NCBI GenBank assembly: GCA_036346255.1
Contig: CM070617.1
Location: 25,967,080 to 26,031,079 of the forward strand
Source of the DNA: Ampelocalamus luodianensis
Taxonomy: Eukaryota; Streptophyta; Magnoliopsida; Poales; Poaceae
Direction of reading: 5' to 3'
Length of the DNA stretch: 64,000 nt
Positions within the stretch are counted from its first letter, which is position 1. Each line of letters begins with the position of its first letter. Below, piece after piece: positions 35,542 to 47,819 of the stretch. The position numbers were made by a program, and so were the translations under genes. The notes under the pieces are model-generated. The model searched no databases. It saw nothing but the letters and a program-made list of their open reading frames with translations, and was not told the origin of the DNA.

Positions 35542-38269
35542 TGTGATGCCCTTTTTTTCCCTTCCGGTCAACCACGCGGACCCCCTTTGCCAAGGTCAAC
35601 CGTGGACCGGACCCCTCCTCCCTTCCTCCCCGCGCTCGCGTGCTGCTGCTTGTCGCCGCGCGCGCCTCCATCGCCGCTTCCTCTCCTGCCGCCAAACCTC
35701 CGCACGCCTCCCCGTCATCATGCCCCGGCACACGCACGCCGTCCTCCTCCACGCCGGACCCCTCCCGCCGGCTATAAAGCCCTTCGGCCTCGTCCCCAAC
35801 TCACCTCCTCCGCTCCCCTTCCCCAAGCAAGCACCAGAGAAGCAAAGAAGAAAGAAGAGAGAAGGAGAGGCCCTTACCTCCAGCCCTGCGCCGCGCCTCC
35901 TCTTCCCCCTCCAGGTGTCGCTGCCGCCGTCGTCGTGGTGAGCTACCGCGCGCGCGCGCCCGCGCGCCGAGCTCCCTTCTCCTCGCCGCGCGCCTGCCTC
36001 CTCCTTGGCCCCCTTCTCCCCGCGCCGCCCCTCCATCTCGGCGCCGCCTCTCTCCCACGCCGCCGCGCCGCCCGTCCCTCCTCTCCTCTCTGCCCCTAGC
36101 CCCCTCGCCTCTCTTTCTTTGGTGAGCCCCGGGCCGCCTCCTTCTTTCCCCCCCTCCTGGGCCGCCTCGCGCGTGGGCGCGCCACCTGCATGTGTGCAGC
36201 ATTCAGCCAGCAGTGGGCGGGCCGGGTGCTACGGGCGAGTTTGGTTTTTCTTTTGTTTGCGATTTTAGTTTCTTTTTCTATTTTAATTCAAAAGCTAGAC
36301 TTTAAATATTAATATCTCCCTCATTTCAACTCCAAAATTATGAAATAAATTTCTAAAATTTCTAAAATCAAGATCTTGCTAATGGCATAGGTCTTGTTCA
36401 ATTTGGAGTTAATTTGAGTATTCTTGTGTATTTATTAGTCCTTTTGCCTGTTGTGTCTTTTTCCGGCACCTCGCCCGCGTAGATTTCGGAGACGCCGGAG
36501 ACCTCCACGTCGATCAAGGACAAGACTACTCGGACTCTCTCCCTACAACCAAGCGAGTCAATACTTTGATCATATTGAGCCTACATTTTATGCAAATTAT
36601 ATTCTTTCAAAATAGCAAAATTGCATGCTTTAATTCTTTAAACAAATGTATGTTAAAGTTTAAGGTAGTTAATTACCCATTTGTTGAATAATTAATTATT
36701 ATGCCATCCTTGACAACTTGAATCCCTTAATTAGTTGTCACCTAGTAATTATATGGTAACACTAGATATAGGTTGTACTTAAGCGACATGCTAGCCACAG
36801 CAAAAATAGGGACATTAAAATGTCCTAATCATCATCATTTCAAACATAAAATGATTTGGGCGGTCATTGCGGGTAAATGGTGAGATGATTGAATTGTTGT
36901 ATTTACATCTCAAAAACCCTAAATCTGCTAATACAAATGCGGATGGATGGTAAGATGGTGGAGTGCGGATGTAGCACGAGAATGGTGGGAATGTGGTTGA
37001 GCCGTCCGAGACAACCTAAGGACTTAATCTTGTCACGACCTCCTGTATAACAAGTACAACCACAAGTGCGCAACAAGCTGCGACTTGGCTTAGTACATTT
37101 ATCAAATCCACAAAATCATCTCCTTTGGAGGGTTAAAGGGCACAAGCTCTGGGTATGTCGGGCTTGGATGGGACACCGAGTCAAGGGTGAAGTTTGCGAT
37201 CGAGGTGTAGCCACGCTACGCCGATCGGCGAGTGGACATCCGCGCAGCGTATGGGCATAACCCCATATGGGTGAGGCGAGGAAGGGGCGAGATATTTAGA
37301 AAGTTATTGTGACAACCTCTCGACTACACGACTACGGAATCGTGTAGAACAACGAGTTAATTGTCTCTTGTGGGTAAAGTGTACAATCTCTGCGAGTTAT
37401 AAAGCTGTTTAAGCAGTAGTGCCTCTGGTCAAAGGCGGACATGGGAACTTAACTTGAGTTAGTTCTATTTCAAAAACCTTGTTGGGTGGTATGCAAAATT
37501 TTGGCGGGCTCACCTAGCCACGAGATTAGTGATTCACAGGTCTTTGTACCGTGTCGTTCGATGGTGGATGTAACCACAATCAAAATAAGCATGAAGGTGG
37601 AGGTAACCTCTGTGATATAAATATTGCACAATTTCTCTCTTTAAGCGAAATGAAATTTGTTAAAAATGCTAAGTACTAGGAATTTGTACTTATGATATTT
37701 AAAGTATTGCTTTATAAATAAAAGAACCGAGCCATCCTTGTAAGCCTTGCATATATATCATTGCATTGTGTATTGGCTCATGCGAGCACGGTAGTTGTGC
37801 TCATCCTCGCTCTCCCCAAACCCTTGGATGACGCGATGGAGGAGACTATGCTTACTACGAGGAACCGAGTTGATGGACAAGGAAGCGATGAAGAGTAGTC
37901 TAGGATCTGTAGTCTAGGCCTCGCGCGATCTAAGTTGACTTCGGCTGGTACTTGCGCATGCAACCGATATTATCCGGGTCCTTGGGTAATATCGGTCATT
38001 ACCTGAAGTGCCCGATCGCTTACTGTGAAGAGATGAGCTCTACCCTTTGCTTCCGCTCACCGTAATCGGTGTTACATATTGTAATCAATTTGGCTTTGAT
38101 CGGCCTGTTGTAAAACTTCGACCGGCGTGGTCTATGTCACTCTGTTGATTGTAATAATGATACTTTAGTTCACGCCATGTATGAATGATTCAACAATGCC
38201 CGTGAGTGCTATCTCGATCGAGGAATAGCACGGCGTTTTCTGAAGGATTCGGATTAGAAAATCCGGTCA
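35542..38269 (+). repeat. Left LTR of the chromovirus
   Basis: Begins TGTGATGCCC and ends near GAAAATCCGGTCA; the last bases are shorter than in the right copy (GGGTCCGACA). A TATA box (TATAAA) is at 35773-35778 in a GC-rich promoter-like stretch. It is co-linear with 44167-46900 over its whole length, with many one- to five-base length differences. Confidence 0.92.
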
Positions 38270-38275
38270 AGCGAG

Positions 38276-38286
38276 TGGTATCGAGC
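38276..38286 (+). other. Primer-binding site (initiator tRNA-Met type)
   Basis: TGGTATCGAGC lies 6 bases inside the left LTR. The usual plant site is TGGTATCAGAGC, so one base appears to be missing here. It primes minus-strand DNA synthesis in this family. Confidence 0.8.
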
Positions 38287-38479
38287 ATACGATGTAGAAT
38301 CTTAGTTAGATTGGTCGTTGCCTTAAGGACTTGGATCTTATTTTGAAAACTAAGAAAAAGCTTTGCTAAAAATATAGAGTATTTATTGCTCCCACTCTTC
38401 ACTCTTAGTTCTGTACTTGTCTTTACTTCACTTAAGTTTTACTTTGTGTCGACCTCCTCTTGTTTTCAAAATTTGTAGA

Positions 38480-39390
38480 TGGCTACCCGTCGTCGGATGG
38501 CGTGGGACCTCCTCGTTCACGGAGAGAACGAGGAGGCTTCGGACATACTTCGCCACCGATCTTTGTACCTTAGTTTTCCCGTCGACCTACGTTCCGTGGT
38601 AGGATGGCGAGGATCGAGACCGCGAGTCTGGGCGATGGAGTGTACCTCTCCGCCGGGGTTGGCGAGTTCACTTCCTACCTCTTGGGCGAGGCACCCGGCG
38701 TAGCCGTCATGACGCCATTCGGGGCGCGCGCGCGTCGCTTCCACCCGCTTGTGTTGGAAATGCGAGGATCTCTTGCGAGGTCACCCATACGCTTCTACGT
38801 ACCTCCCGGATGAGGCGTGTCCCAGCGATTTCGACACGAGGCAGCGACCCCGCGGCAGCGAGTCCGGCTTACGCAGCGATGATAGCCACCATCACGTTGC
38901 CATGGATGAGATCGAGCGTGCGGACACTCCTCACCGACAGCTATGCCCACTCAGACACCCTCCGAACAACATGATCGAGGAGTGATGAAGCTCACTCCAT
39001 CGCGGTGAGTGAGAGGATCTTTGCGATGCGAGAGAGGGCGCGCTCTTGCGAGTTGGCACGCCTCGAGCCGCCACTCGGTCCTGCCCGGCCGGTTGCACCT
39101 CTCGTCGCCCCGTCCTCCCGTGCCGAGCCGACGTTCCCCGTCCAGCGGACCCGTCTCAAACTCCACGGCCGCGCAGAAGGTGCGCGCCACCGTCCGGTCG
39201 TCGCCTAGGAGAGTCGGCCGTGGGCGCAGCCCGATCCACCGCTGGGTTTGACGAGTCGATCGTGGGCGCCACTCGGCCGTTCACGTTCCTGCTCCCGTTC
39301 GCGAGCTTGATCGAGCGTTCGTTCTCGCTCCCGAACAATTATACCGCTTTGGTGATCCCGGTAAGCATTGTCAGATTAGTTTAGGTTAGC
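38480..39390 (+). pseudogene. Degenerate reading frames between primer-binding site and gag
   Basis: Broken frames start MATRRRMAWDLLVHGENEEA and continue in another frame with LGDGVYLSAGVGEFTSYLLG. The switch of frame around 38600-38640 suggests a single ancestral protein interrupted by small deletions. The next part (39000-39300) is Pro/Arg-rich. I do not recognise the product; it precedes the gag-like part and could be an accessory leader frame or the gag N-terminus. Confidence 0.4.
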
Positions 39391-39659
39391 TAGCGATGCT
39401 TGCGAGCGATCTTTTAGGTTGCAAGCACTTTTGTTTCTTTCTTTTGTAGACGATGTGTTTGTATTACGTGTCATGACTTAGCTTAGTGTATAAGCTTTGT
39501 TCGAAGTCATGTAACACTTAACCCCTTATTATAGTGTAGCCGCTCTAGGCTTTGTATTATGCTTGCGTTCTTTTGTTGGTTTTGTTCTTGTCTGTGTGTG
39601 CCTTAGAGGGCTAGTGAACCCTCATATACTCCCTCTAGTTCTAAGCTTGAGTTCCTTGA

Positions 39660-40980
39660 GGATCTGCCAAGAAGAGCTGCGCCCATCAGTGGAGCCTTCG
39701 CGCGGTCGAGGAAGAGCGTGGCCGTGGTCGTGGCCAAGGCCGAGGACGAGCCGCCTCCTCCACCACCAAAAACCCGACAATGACCCAAGTCATGTTTGGC
39801 GACTCAGATTCTCCAGCGTTACTAAACAATCAGAGATCGGACCGACCCGGTCGCAACTCAAGCCGGCGATTTTCTCGGGACGACCTCTCACCTTTGCTGC
39901 GGCCAATGAACCGCTAGAAGGCGAGGCGGCTCGGGGACACGAGAAGAAACTCCGTCTTGCCCATTGCTCAAATGAAGACAAGGTGGATTTCGCCACCCAT
40001 CGGTGGCGCGCCGCCGCCGCTGGTGGGAGAATTACCTCGCCCCGAGGTGATGAGAATCTAGAGGAAGAAGAAGCGAGGAATAGCGGAGTCGTAGCATCTA
40101 CGATTGGAGCCCCACAAGATCCATTGCTCTGCGCCGCAATGGAAGAAGTTGCGGAAATACAACAAGTGAAGTTGAACCCGCATGGCGGCCGATTCTGCAG
40201 GAGAATTCAAGGCGCTTTGGGGCCAACCGTGCCAGTGGAACAATGAGATTGAAGAAGAACGAATTGAGCTCTCAAGCGGTCGGATGTCGATAAATGAGTA
40301 TCTAACCAAGTTTAACGACTTGCTCGCTCGCCCCAATGATGTAGCCGATGAAGAAGAAAAATCGACCGCTTTGTTGAAGGAATGCGTGAAGACATGAGAG
40401 GATGACTTATCCTCCATGATTACTCTAGCTTCCAGCATTGGTTAATAAAGCCCTCATTTGTGAAAATGAGAAGAAGATCGCGAGATTAGCGCAAAGGAAG
40501 ATGTCATTTCAGAGGCCACAAGGTAGCTATCCCCGAAGCCTACATTCCGAGGCGCTCATCTTTGAGATCATCTGCGGCCTCCTCTCGAAAACTCAAGTTT
40601 CCACCCGCGTCCCCAAGGAAGTGGATTGGTGCTCTCCGCCGCGTACCAACGGCGATCAACCCAAAGAAGAAACCTCCTTTGCTTCGCTTTGTGGAGAAAA
40701 GGACACTTCGCCAATCGTTGTCCTACCCGTCGAATGCTCGGCAAGACTCAACACGAAGTGCGCCGGTTCAAGCGGGACCCGACCCCAAGCAAGAGTCACG
40801 GACTTCCACGGGCATCAAGGTCTACACCAACGCAAAGCCATGGCGTGTGAACCACGTCACACCCGAGGAAGCTCAAGGTGCCTCGAGAGTACTAATGGGT
40901 GCGTTCCTGTTAGTCGATACCGCACAAGTTTTGTTTGATTCGGAGCTTGCACTCTTTTATTTCAAGAAAGTTTGTTGAAA
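39660..40980 (+). pseudogene. Decayed gag of the chromovirus
   Basis: Fragments in shifting frames include GRMSINEYLTKFNDLLARP (capsid-like, 40280-40340), LVNKALICENEKK (about 40436) and QRKMSFQRPQGSYPR. A damaged zinc knuckle near 40678-40725 keeps only part of its CCHC set (KGHFANRCP). Frame changes between these pieces show several small indels. The structural protein would form the particle in an intact copy. Confidence 0.75.
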
Positions 40981-41099
40981 GGCTTAAGTTGCCAACCTAT
41001 AAGTTAAAGAAACCCGTGGTACTTAGCTCACCCGGGATCCTTTATGCTACCTCGATCGGTCGGTAGAAATTGCTATGGAACATTCAGATTCTAGCAAAC

Positions 41100-42640
41100 C
41101 TTACGGTGCTAGAATCTCAAGCAGCTGGATATCATCCTAGGGATGGATTGGTTGGCCAAATACCAAGGATTGATAGATTGTGCCAGCAGAAAGTGGTGCT
41201 CACCAAGAACCCGAGAGACCACAATAAGAGTTAGTGTGGATCGTTCCTCTCCTTTGAATAGAACAATCCACCATCTTGGAGAGTTGTCCCTAGAGACAAC
41301 GCACGTAGTTCAAGCTTACCCGATGTCTTCCCGGAAGAATTACCGGGCATGCCACGAGATGAGATGTTGAGTTTGTCATCAACTTGAAGCGAGGACGGCC
41401 TCAATTGCTAAGAGACCATACGAATGGCGTTGACGAGCTTGAAGAGCTTAAGACACAAATTGAAGACACCAAGACAAAGGTTTCATTAGACCTAGTTCTT
41501 CTCCACAGGGTTCGCGATTCTTTTGTGAAGAAGAAAGATGGCACCGCCGAGTTGTGTGTGGACTACAGAGCACTCAATGATGTGACCATCAAGAACAAGT
41601 ATCCCTTACCTCGCATCGATGACTGTTCGATCAATTGGCAGAGCATCGCTTTTTCCAAGATAGACACGAGGTCGGGATACCATCGACTTAAGATCGGGAA
41701 TGAGGATATTCCTAAGGCGGCTTTACCACGGTATGGCACATGCGAGTTCATCATCATGCCGTTTGGCTTGACCAGCGCGCCACCTACTTAATGAACCTCA
41801 TGAATAAAGTATTCATGGAATACTTAGACAAGTTTGTTGTCGTGTTCATAGACGACATCTTGATCTATTCAAAGACCGATGAAGAACATTACGAACACTT
41901 GCAATTGGTCTTAGAAAAGCTTAAAGAGAATCATCTTTATGCCAAGTCTGATAAATGTGAATTTTGGCTTCATGAAATCGGTTTCTCGGACACATTGTAT
42001 CCATTGGAGGAATTGCGGTTGATCCATCCAAAGTAGCATTTGTAATGGAATGGAAACAACCCACATCGGTGTGAAGTGCGTAGTTTTCTCGGTTTGGCGG
42101 GTACTCTGAGCCTTCATTGAAGGATTCTCTAAGCTTTCCAAACCGATGACCCATGCGCTAAAAAGGAAAAGAAGTATGATTGGACAGAAGCTTGTGAAAG
42201 GAGTTTCCAAGAATTGAAGAAGAAGTTAACTTCTGCCCCAGTTTTAATCCTGCCAGATATACATCAAGACTTCGAAGTCTATTGTGATGCATCGCGCCAA
42301 GGTCTTGGTTGTGTGCTCATGCAAGGAGGAAAAGTTGTAGCTTATGCTTCAAGACAACTCCGTCCTCACGAAGACAACTATCCAACTCATGATTTGGAGT
42401 TAGCGGCGATAGTGCATGCCTTAAAAATTTGGCGACACTATTTGATTGGAAATCACTGTAATATCTACACAGACCACAAGAGTCTCAAGTACATTTTCAC
42501 CCAATCAGACCTCAACCTCCGACAAAGAAGATGGTTAGAGTTAATAAAGGATTACAACTTGGATGTCCATTATCATCCCGGAAAGGCTAATGTAGTTGCC
42601 GATGCATTAAGCGTAAATCCTCTGCAATAATGTCATGATT
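41100..42640 (+). pseudogene. Decayed pol: reverse transcriptase and RNase H
   Basis: The reverse transcriptase part carries KKKDGTAELCVDYRALND, KIDTRSGYHRLKI, CEFIIMPFGLTSAP and the active-site block VVVFIDDILIYS (about 41838-41873), a Ty3/Gypsy form of the YxDD motif. The frame breaks after TSAPPT (about 41787). RNase H follows at 42214-42630 with VYCDASRQGLGCVLMQ, ASRQLRPHEDNYPTHDLEL and TDHKSLKYIFTQ, ending HPGKANVVADALS. It is the best preserved segment. Confidence 0.9.
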
Positions 42641-42819
42641 CAAGAACACCAACTTTGAGCTCTGCGAGAATTTGAAGCCCTCAACCTTGAGTTAATAGAG
42701 CAAGGCACACTAGCCCTTTGTAGAGGCCCATCCAACTCTAGAAGAAACAGATCAAGGCCGCTCAAGAAGGACATCCTGAGTCAGGAGATTCAAGCATCTC
42801 ATGGCAAAAGGAAAGGCCC

Positions 42820-44150
42820 TAAGATGTCGAAAGATCGGCGAGGGAATCCTATGGTATGGGAAGCGTCTCTTTGTTCCCCACGAGAAGGAACTCAAAGATC
42901 GATTTTAAAGGAAGCTCACGATTACGCTTTGCACCCAGAGCGGCACCAAGATGTACCAAGACATGAAGATTTTGTATTGGTGGCCACGAATGAAAAGAGA
43001 TATCACGAGTATGTAGCTTGTTGTGATGTATGTCGGTGAATCAAATTTGAACATCAAAGACCAGACGGATTGCTACAACCCTTACAGATCCCTCGGTGGA
43101 AATGGGAAGAAATGGAATGGATTTCATTACCGGTCTACCTCGAACTAAGTCGGATGTGACTCAGTATGGGTTATAGTTGATAGATTGACTAAAGTCGCCC
43201 ACTTCATCCTGTGAAGACAACTTACAAGGAGACAAGTTAGCCAGAGTTATACATGGCTCGTATCGTGTGTTTGCATGGAGTACCCAAGAGAATAGTCTCC
43301 GATCGAGGTTCTCAATTTACCTCGCATTTACAGGCGATTTGCATGATGCCCTTGGAACACACCTTACCTTGAAAGATGACCTATCATCCATGAATCGATG
43401 GCGGACGGAAAGAACAAATCAAATCCTAGAAGACATGCTTGAGCTTGTGCTTTGGAGTTCTGTAGGCCCGGGAAAAATGTCTACCATATCCGGGTTTGCA
43501 TACAATAATAGTTACCAGTCAAGTGCGAAAATGTCCCGTTTGAAGCGCTCTCGGAGAAAATCACGAACCCGTTGCATTGGTGAATCAGTGAAGGATATGT
43601 CTTGGACCGGATACTCTCAAGCAAGTGAAGAAAAGTTCGACTAATCGAGATCGCCTTCAAGCGGCTCGGTCTAGACGGAAGAGTCATGCGCGACAACCGT
43701 CGAAGAGACTTAACCTTGAAGTTGGAGATCTTGTGTATCTCAAGGTATCGCCACTTCGTGGAACCGAAGATTCAAAGTTAAAGGCAAGCTTGCACCAAGA
43801 TACATAGGCCGTTCGATCACGCTAAGCGTGGAGAAGTTGCCTATCGGCTAGAGCTACGAAGATTGTCGACGTCCTGGCGTGTTCCATGTCTCTCAACTAA
43901 AGAAATGTCTCGAGTACGAAGAGCGACTCTGTCGAAGCCATCGCACTTGATAAGGATTTGACTTATCGGAGCACCGATCAAGATCCTCGGCGTCGTCGAA
44001 GCGGACAAGGCGTCAAGTCATCGCCTTTGCAAGGTTCAATGGAGCCATCACTCAACCAAAGAAGCCACCTGGGAGCGAGAAGATCAACTTAAGCTGGATT
44101 TCCCGTCCCTGTTCTCGGAGCAGCTCGAATCTCGGGGTCGAGATTCCGTT
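42820..44150 (+). pseudogene. Decayed integrase with C-terminal chromodomain
   Basis: An HHCC-like zinc region (HPERHQDVPRHEDF ... CCDVCR) is at about 42930-43036. The DDE core is scattered over several frames to about 43640. LNLEVGDLVYLKVSPLRG marks the GPY-type end at about 43710-43760. A chromodomain remnant reads VQWSHHSTKEATWERED (about 44035-44085), followed by LFSEQLESRG and a TAA that overlaps the purine-rich tract. Chromodomains direct integration to marked chromatin in chromoviruses. Confidence 0.85.
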
Positions 44151-44164
44151 TAAGGTGGGTAGGA
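44150..44164 (+). other. Polypurine tract
   Basis: AAGGTGGGTAGGA immediately precedes the right LTR and would prime plus-strand DNA synthesis. It is interrupted by two T residues, so it is a weak or mutated tract. Confidence 0.6.
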
Positions 44165-44166
44165 TT

Positions 44167-46900
44167 TGTGATGCCCTTTTTTCCCCTTCAGGTCAACCCC
44201 GCCGGACCCCCTTTGCCAAGGTCAACCACGTGGGACCGGACCCCTCCTCCTCCTTCCTCCCGCCTCGCGTCTGCTGCTGCTTGTCGCGCGCACGCCATCG
44301 CCGCGCTCCCACGCCGCAAACCTCCCGCACGCCTCCCGCCGTCATCATGCCCCGGCACCGCACGCTGTCCTCCTCCACGCCGGACCCCCTCCCCGCGGCT
44401 ATAAAGCCCCTTCGGCCTCGTCCCCCAACTCACCTCCTCCGCTCCCCTTTCCCCAAGCAAGCACAGAGAGGAAGCAAAGAAGAAAGAAGAAGAGAAGGAG
44501 AAGGCCCTTACCTCCCATGCGCGCGCCTCCTCTTCCCCCGGCATGTCGTCGCGCGCCGTCGTCGTGGTGAGCTACCGCGCGCCGCGCGCGCGCGCCGAGC
44601 TCCCTTCTCCTCCTCCGGCCGCGCCGCCTCCTCCTTGGCCCCCTTCTCCCCGCGCGCCGCCCCTCCATCTCGGCGCGCGCTTCTTCCCCACCGGCGCGCC
44701 CGCCCCAGTCCCTCCTCTCCTCTCTGCCTAGCCCCTCGCCTCTCTTTCTTTGGTGAGAGCCCAGGCCGCCTCCTTCTTTCCCCCTCTGGGCGCCTCATGC
44801 GTGGGCGCGCGCCATGTGTGTGTGCATTTCACCACGTGCAGTGGGCGGGCCGAATTTGGCTCTGGGCCGAGTTTGGTTTTTCTTTTGTTTGCGATTTTAG
44901 TTTCTTTTTTCTATTTTAATTCAAAAGCTAGACTTTAAATATTAATATCTCCCTCATTTCAACTCCAAAAATTATGAAATAAATTTCTAAAAATTTCTAA
45001 AATCAAGATCTTGCTAATGGCATAGGTCTTGTTCAATTTGGAGTTCATTTGAGTATTCTTGTGTATTTATTAGTCCTTTTGCCTGTTGTGTCTTTTTCCG
45101 GCACCTCGCTTGCGTAGATTTGGAGGCAGCAGGAGACCTCCACGTCGATCAAGGACAAGACTACTCGGACTCTCTCCCCTACAACCAAGGCGAGTCAATA
45201 CTTTGATCATATTGAGCCTACATTTTATGCAAATTATATTCTTTCAAAATAGCAAAATTGCATGCTTTAATTCTTTAAACAAATGTATGTTAAAGTTTAA
45301 GGTAGTTAATTACCCATTTGTTGAATAATTAATTATTATGCCATCCTTGACAACTTGAATCCCTTAATTAGTTGTCACCTAGTAATTATATGGTAACACT
45401 AGATATAGGTTGTACTTAAGCGACATGCTAGCCTCAGAAATACAGGGACATTAAAATGTCCTAATCATCATCATTTCAAACATAAAATGATTTGGGCGGT
45501 CATTGCGGGTAAATGGTGAGATGATTGAATTGTTGTATTTTACATCTCAAAACCCTAAACTGCTAATACCCGCCTGCGGATGGATGGTAAGATGGTGGAG
45601 TGCGGATGTAGCACGAGAATGGTGGGAATGTGGTTGGTAGTCGGACAACCCTAAGGACTTAATCTTGTCACGACCTCCTGTGTATAACAAGTACAACCAC
45701 AAATCCGCAACAAAGCTGCGACTTGGCTTAGTACATTTATCAAATCCTGAAAATCATCTCACTTTGGAGGGTTAAAGGGCACAAGCTCTGGGTATGTCGG
45801 GCTTGGATGGGACACCGAGTCAAGGGTGAAGTTTGCGATCGAGGTGTAGCCACGCTCGCCGATCAGCCGAGTGGACATCCGCGCAGCGTATGGGCATAAC
45901 CCCATATGGGTGAGGCGAGGAAGGGACGAGATATTTAGAAAAGTTATTGTGACAACCTCTCGACTACGACTACGGAATCGTGTAGAACAGCGAGTTAATT
46001 GTCTCTTGTGGGTAAAGTGTACAATCTCTGCGAGTTATAAAGCTGTTTAAACAGTAGTGCCTACGGTCAAAAGCGGACATGGGAACTTAACTTGAGTTAG
46101 TTCTATTTCAAAAACCTTGTTGGGTGGTATGCAAAATTTTGGCGGGCTCACCTAGCCACGAGATTGGTGATTCTGGGTCTTTGTACCAGTGTCGTTGATG
46201 GTGGATGTAACCACAATCAAAATAAGCATGAAGGTGGAGGTAACCTCTGTGATATAAATATTGCACAATTTCTCTCTTTAACTGAAATGAAATTTGTTAA
46301 AAATGCTAAGTACTAGGAATTTGTACTTATGATATTTAAAAGTATTGCTTTATAAATAAAAGAACCGAGCCATCCTTGTAAGCCTTGCATATATATCATT
46401 GCATTGTGTATTGGCTCGCGAGCACGGTAGTTGTGCTCATCCTCGCTCTCCCAAACCCTTGGATAGCGATGGAGGAGACTATGCTTACTACGAGGAACCG
46501 TGGTTGATGGACAAGGAAGCGATGAAGAGTAGTCTAGGATCGTAGTCTAGGCCTCGACGCGATCTAAGTTGACTCATTGGTACTTGCGCACAACCGATAT
46601 TATCCGGTCCTTGGGTAATATCGATGCATTACCTGAGTGCCCAGCCGCTTACTGTGAAGAGATGAGCTCTACCCTTTGCTTCGCTCCGTAATCGGTGTTA
46701 CGTATTGTAATCAATTTGGCCGATCGCCCTGTTGTAAAACTTCGACCCGGCGTGGTCTATGTCACTCTGTTGATTGTAATAATGATACTTTAGTTCACGC
46801 CATGTATGAATGATTCAAGAATGCTGTGAGTGCTATCTCATCGATCGAGAATAGCACGGCGTTTTCCGAAGGATTCGGATTAGAAAATCCGGGTCCGACA
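44167..46900 (+). repeat. Right LTR of the chromovirus
   Basis: Begins TGTGATGCCC and ends GGGTCCGACA, followed at once by the AAATT target duplication. The TATA box is at 44400-44406. It is slightly more complete at its end than the left copy. Confidence 0.93.
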
Positions 46901-46905
46901 AAATT

Positions 46906-47800
46906 GGAGATGGATGTCAACCGCTGTCATTTACGACAGCCCTAGCCCTGAATCACAAAAGGTGAAGATTGCTTGCAATGTACAATCGCATCTAAAATTG
47001 TTAGCACCCTTTCTATCATATTCTTTGTGCTTGAACCATCAGATATTCCAATCATGAGAATAACAACCGAGCATAACAATTTGGTTGCTATTCTTCCGTG
47101 AGACTCTGGTAAAAATGATTTGTCTAGTGTTTTGGTTGGTTGGTCTCCCTTGAAACAAAAAGTTTGGTTGGTTGCAAATTTGCATGCTTGAGCCTGAGGG
47201 TCTTGCATAGTACAGCTTGTGATCTATGGAAAAGGCTTGACTTGTTATGAGATTAGGTGGTAATTTTACCCCTCGCAAATCTGTATCAAGTAAGCTTTCG
47301 ATTTTATGATTGGTGTTGCGATTGTTGTATGAAATAAAACCTCTTCACTGCTGTAATTGTTGAGGTCTTTTACAATATGCCACCTTACTTTCATAAAGGT
47401 AAGACGTGAATTAAATCAAGGTCATTTAGCAATGAAAAGTTCTCTCAGTCTTATGCATGTATGACCTGCTAGAGCAGGTTATCAGTAACCACCGAATGGT
47501 ATGTTAATTACTCATGTTCTAATAAAGCATTATGTGTTGATTAATCCTAGTCAGCAATCAAATATTTTCAAATTCTTCACCTCTGTGGTTTTAAGACATT
47601 ATAATGCACTGAATAATGCACCTAGTGGCTATGATTTCTTTGTCCAGAGGAAAGCACGGACATTCAACTAGTTTATCAGCAAAACTAGATAACATTGTAC
47701 CTATTCCCTAGAATCTCGATTGAATAGTAAAGAGCCGAGATAAACCAGAGAATGTTGTACATTCATTAAGTACAATTTTCCTCTTAAGTCAGTTAAATGC
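46906..47800. other. Flank of the chromovirus, no supported gene
   Basis: This is the original neighbour of 35536 before the insertion. It is AT-rich with only short frames, none resembling a known family. Confidence 0.35.
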
Positions 47801-47819
47801 ATGAGTACATGTACGTTTC

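Larger units (their letters stand above)
35537..46905 (+). mobile_element. Complete Tekay-like chromovirus (Ty3/Gypsy) with AAATT target duplication
   Basis: The element is 35542-46900 (11,359 bp). The target duplication AAATT is at 35537-35541 and 46901-46905. It has two LTRs of about 2.73 kb, a primer-binding site complementary to initiator tRNA-Met just inside the left LTR, a purine-rich tract before the right LTR, and gag, protease, reverse transcriptase, RNase H, integrase and chromodomain remnants in Ty3/Gypsy order. The very long LTRs plus an integrase-terminal chromodomain point to the Tekay/Del lineage. All coding parts are broken by frameshifts, so the copy should not move on its own. 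Confidence 0.93.

Noticed and set aside
35587..36268. Several overlapping frames in the left LTR (with counterparts at 44155-44919)
   Set aside because: They arise from GC-rich promoter-like LTR sequence, are not conserved between the two LTRs because of frame-changing indels, and have no domain.
15985..46900. Pairing of the solo LTR with the chromovirus LTRs as one larger element
   Set aside because: Each has its own target duplication (GTGGT and AAATT), and intact genes lie between them.
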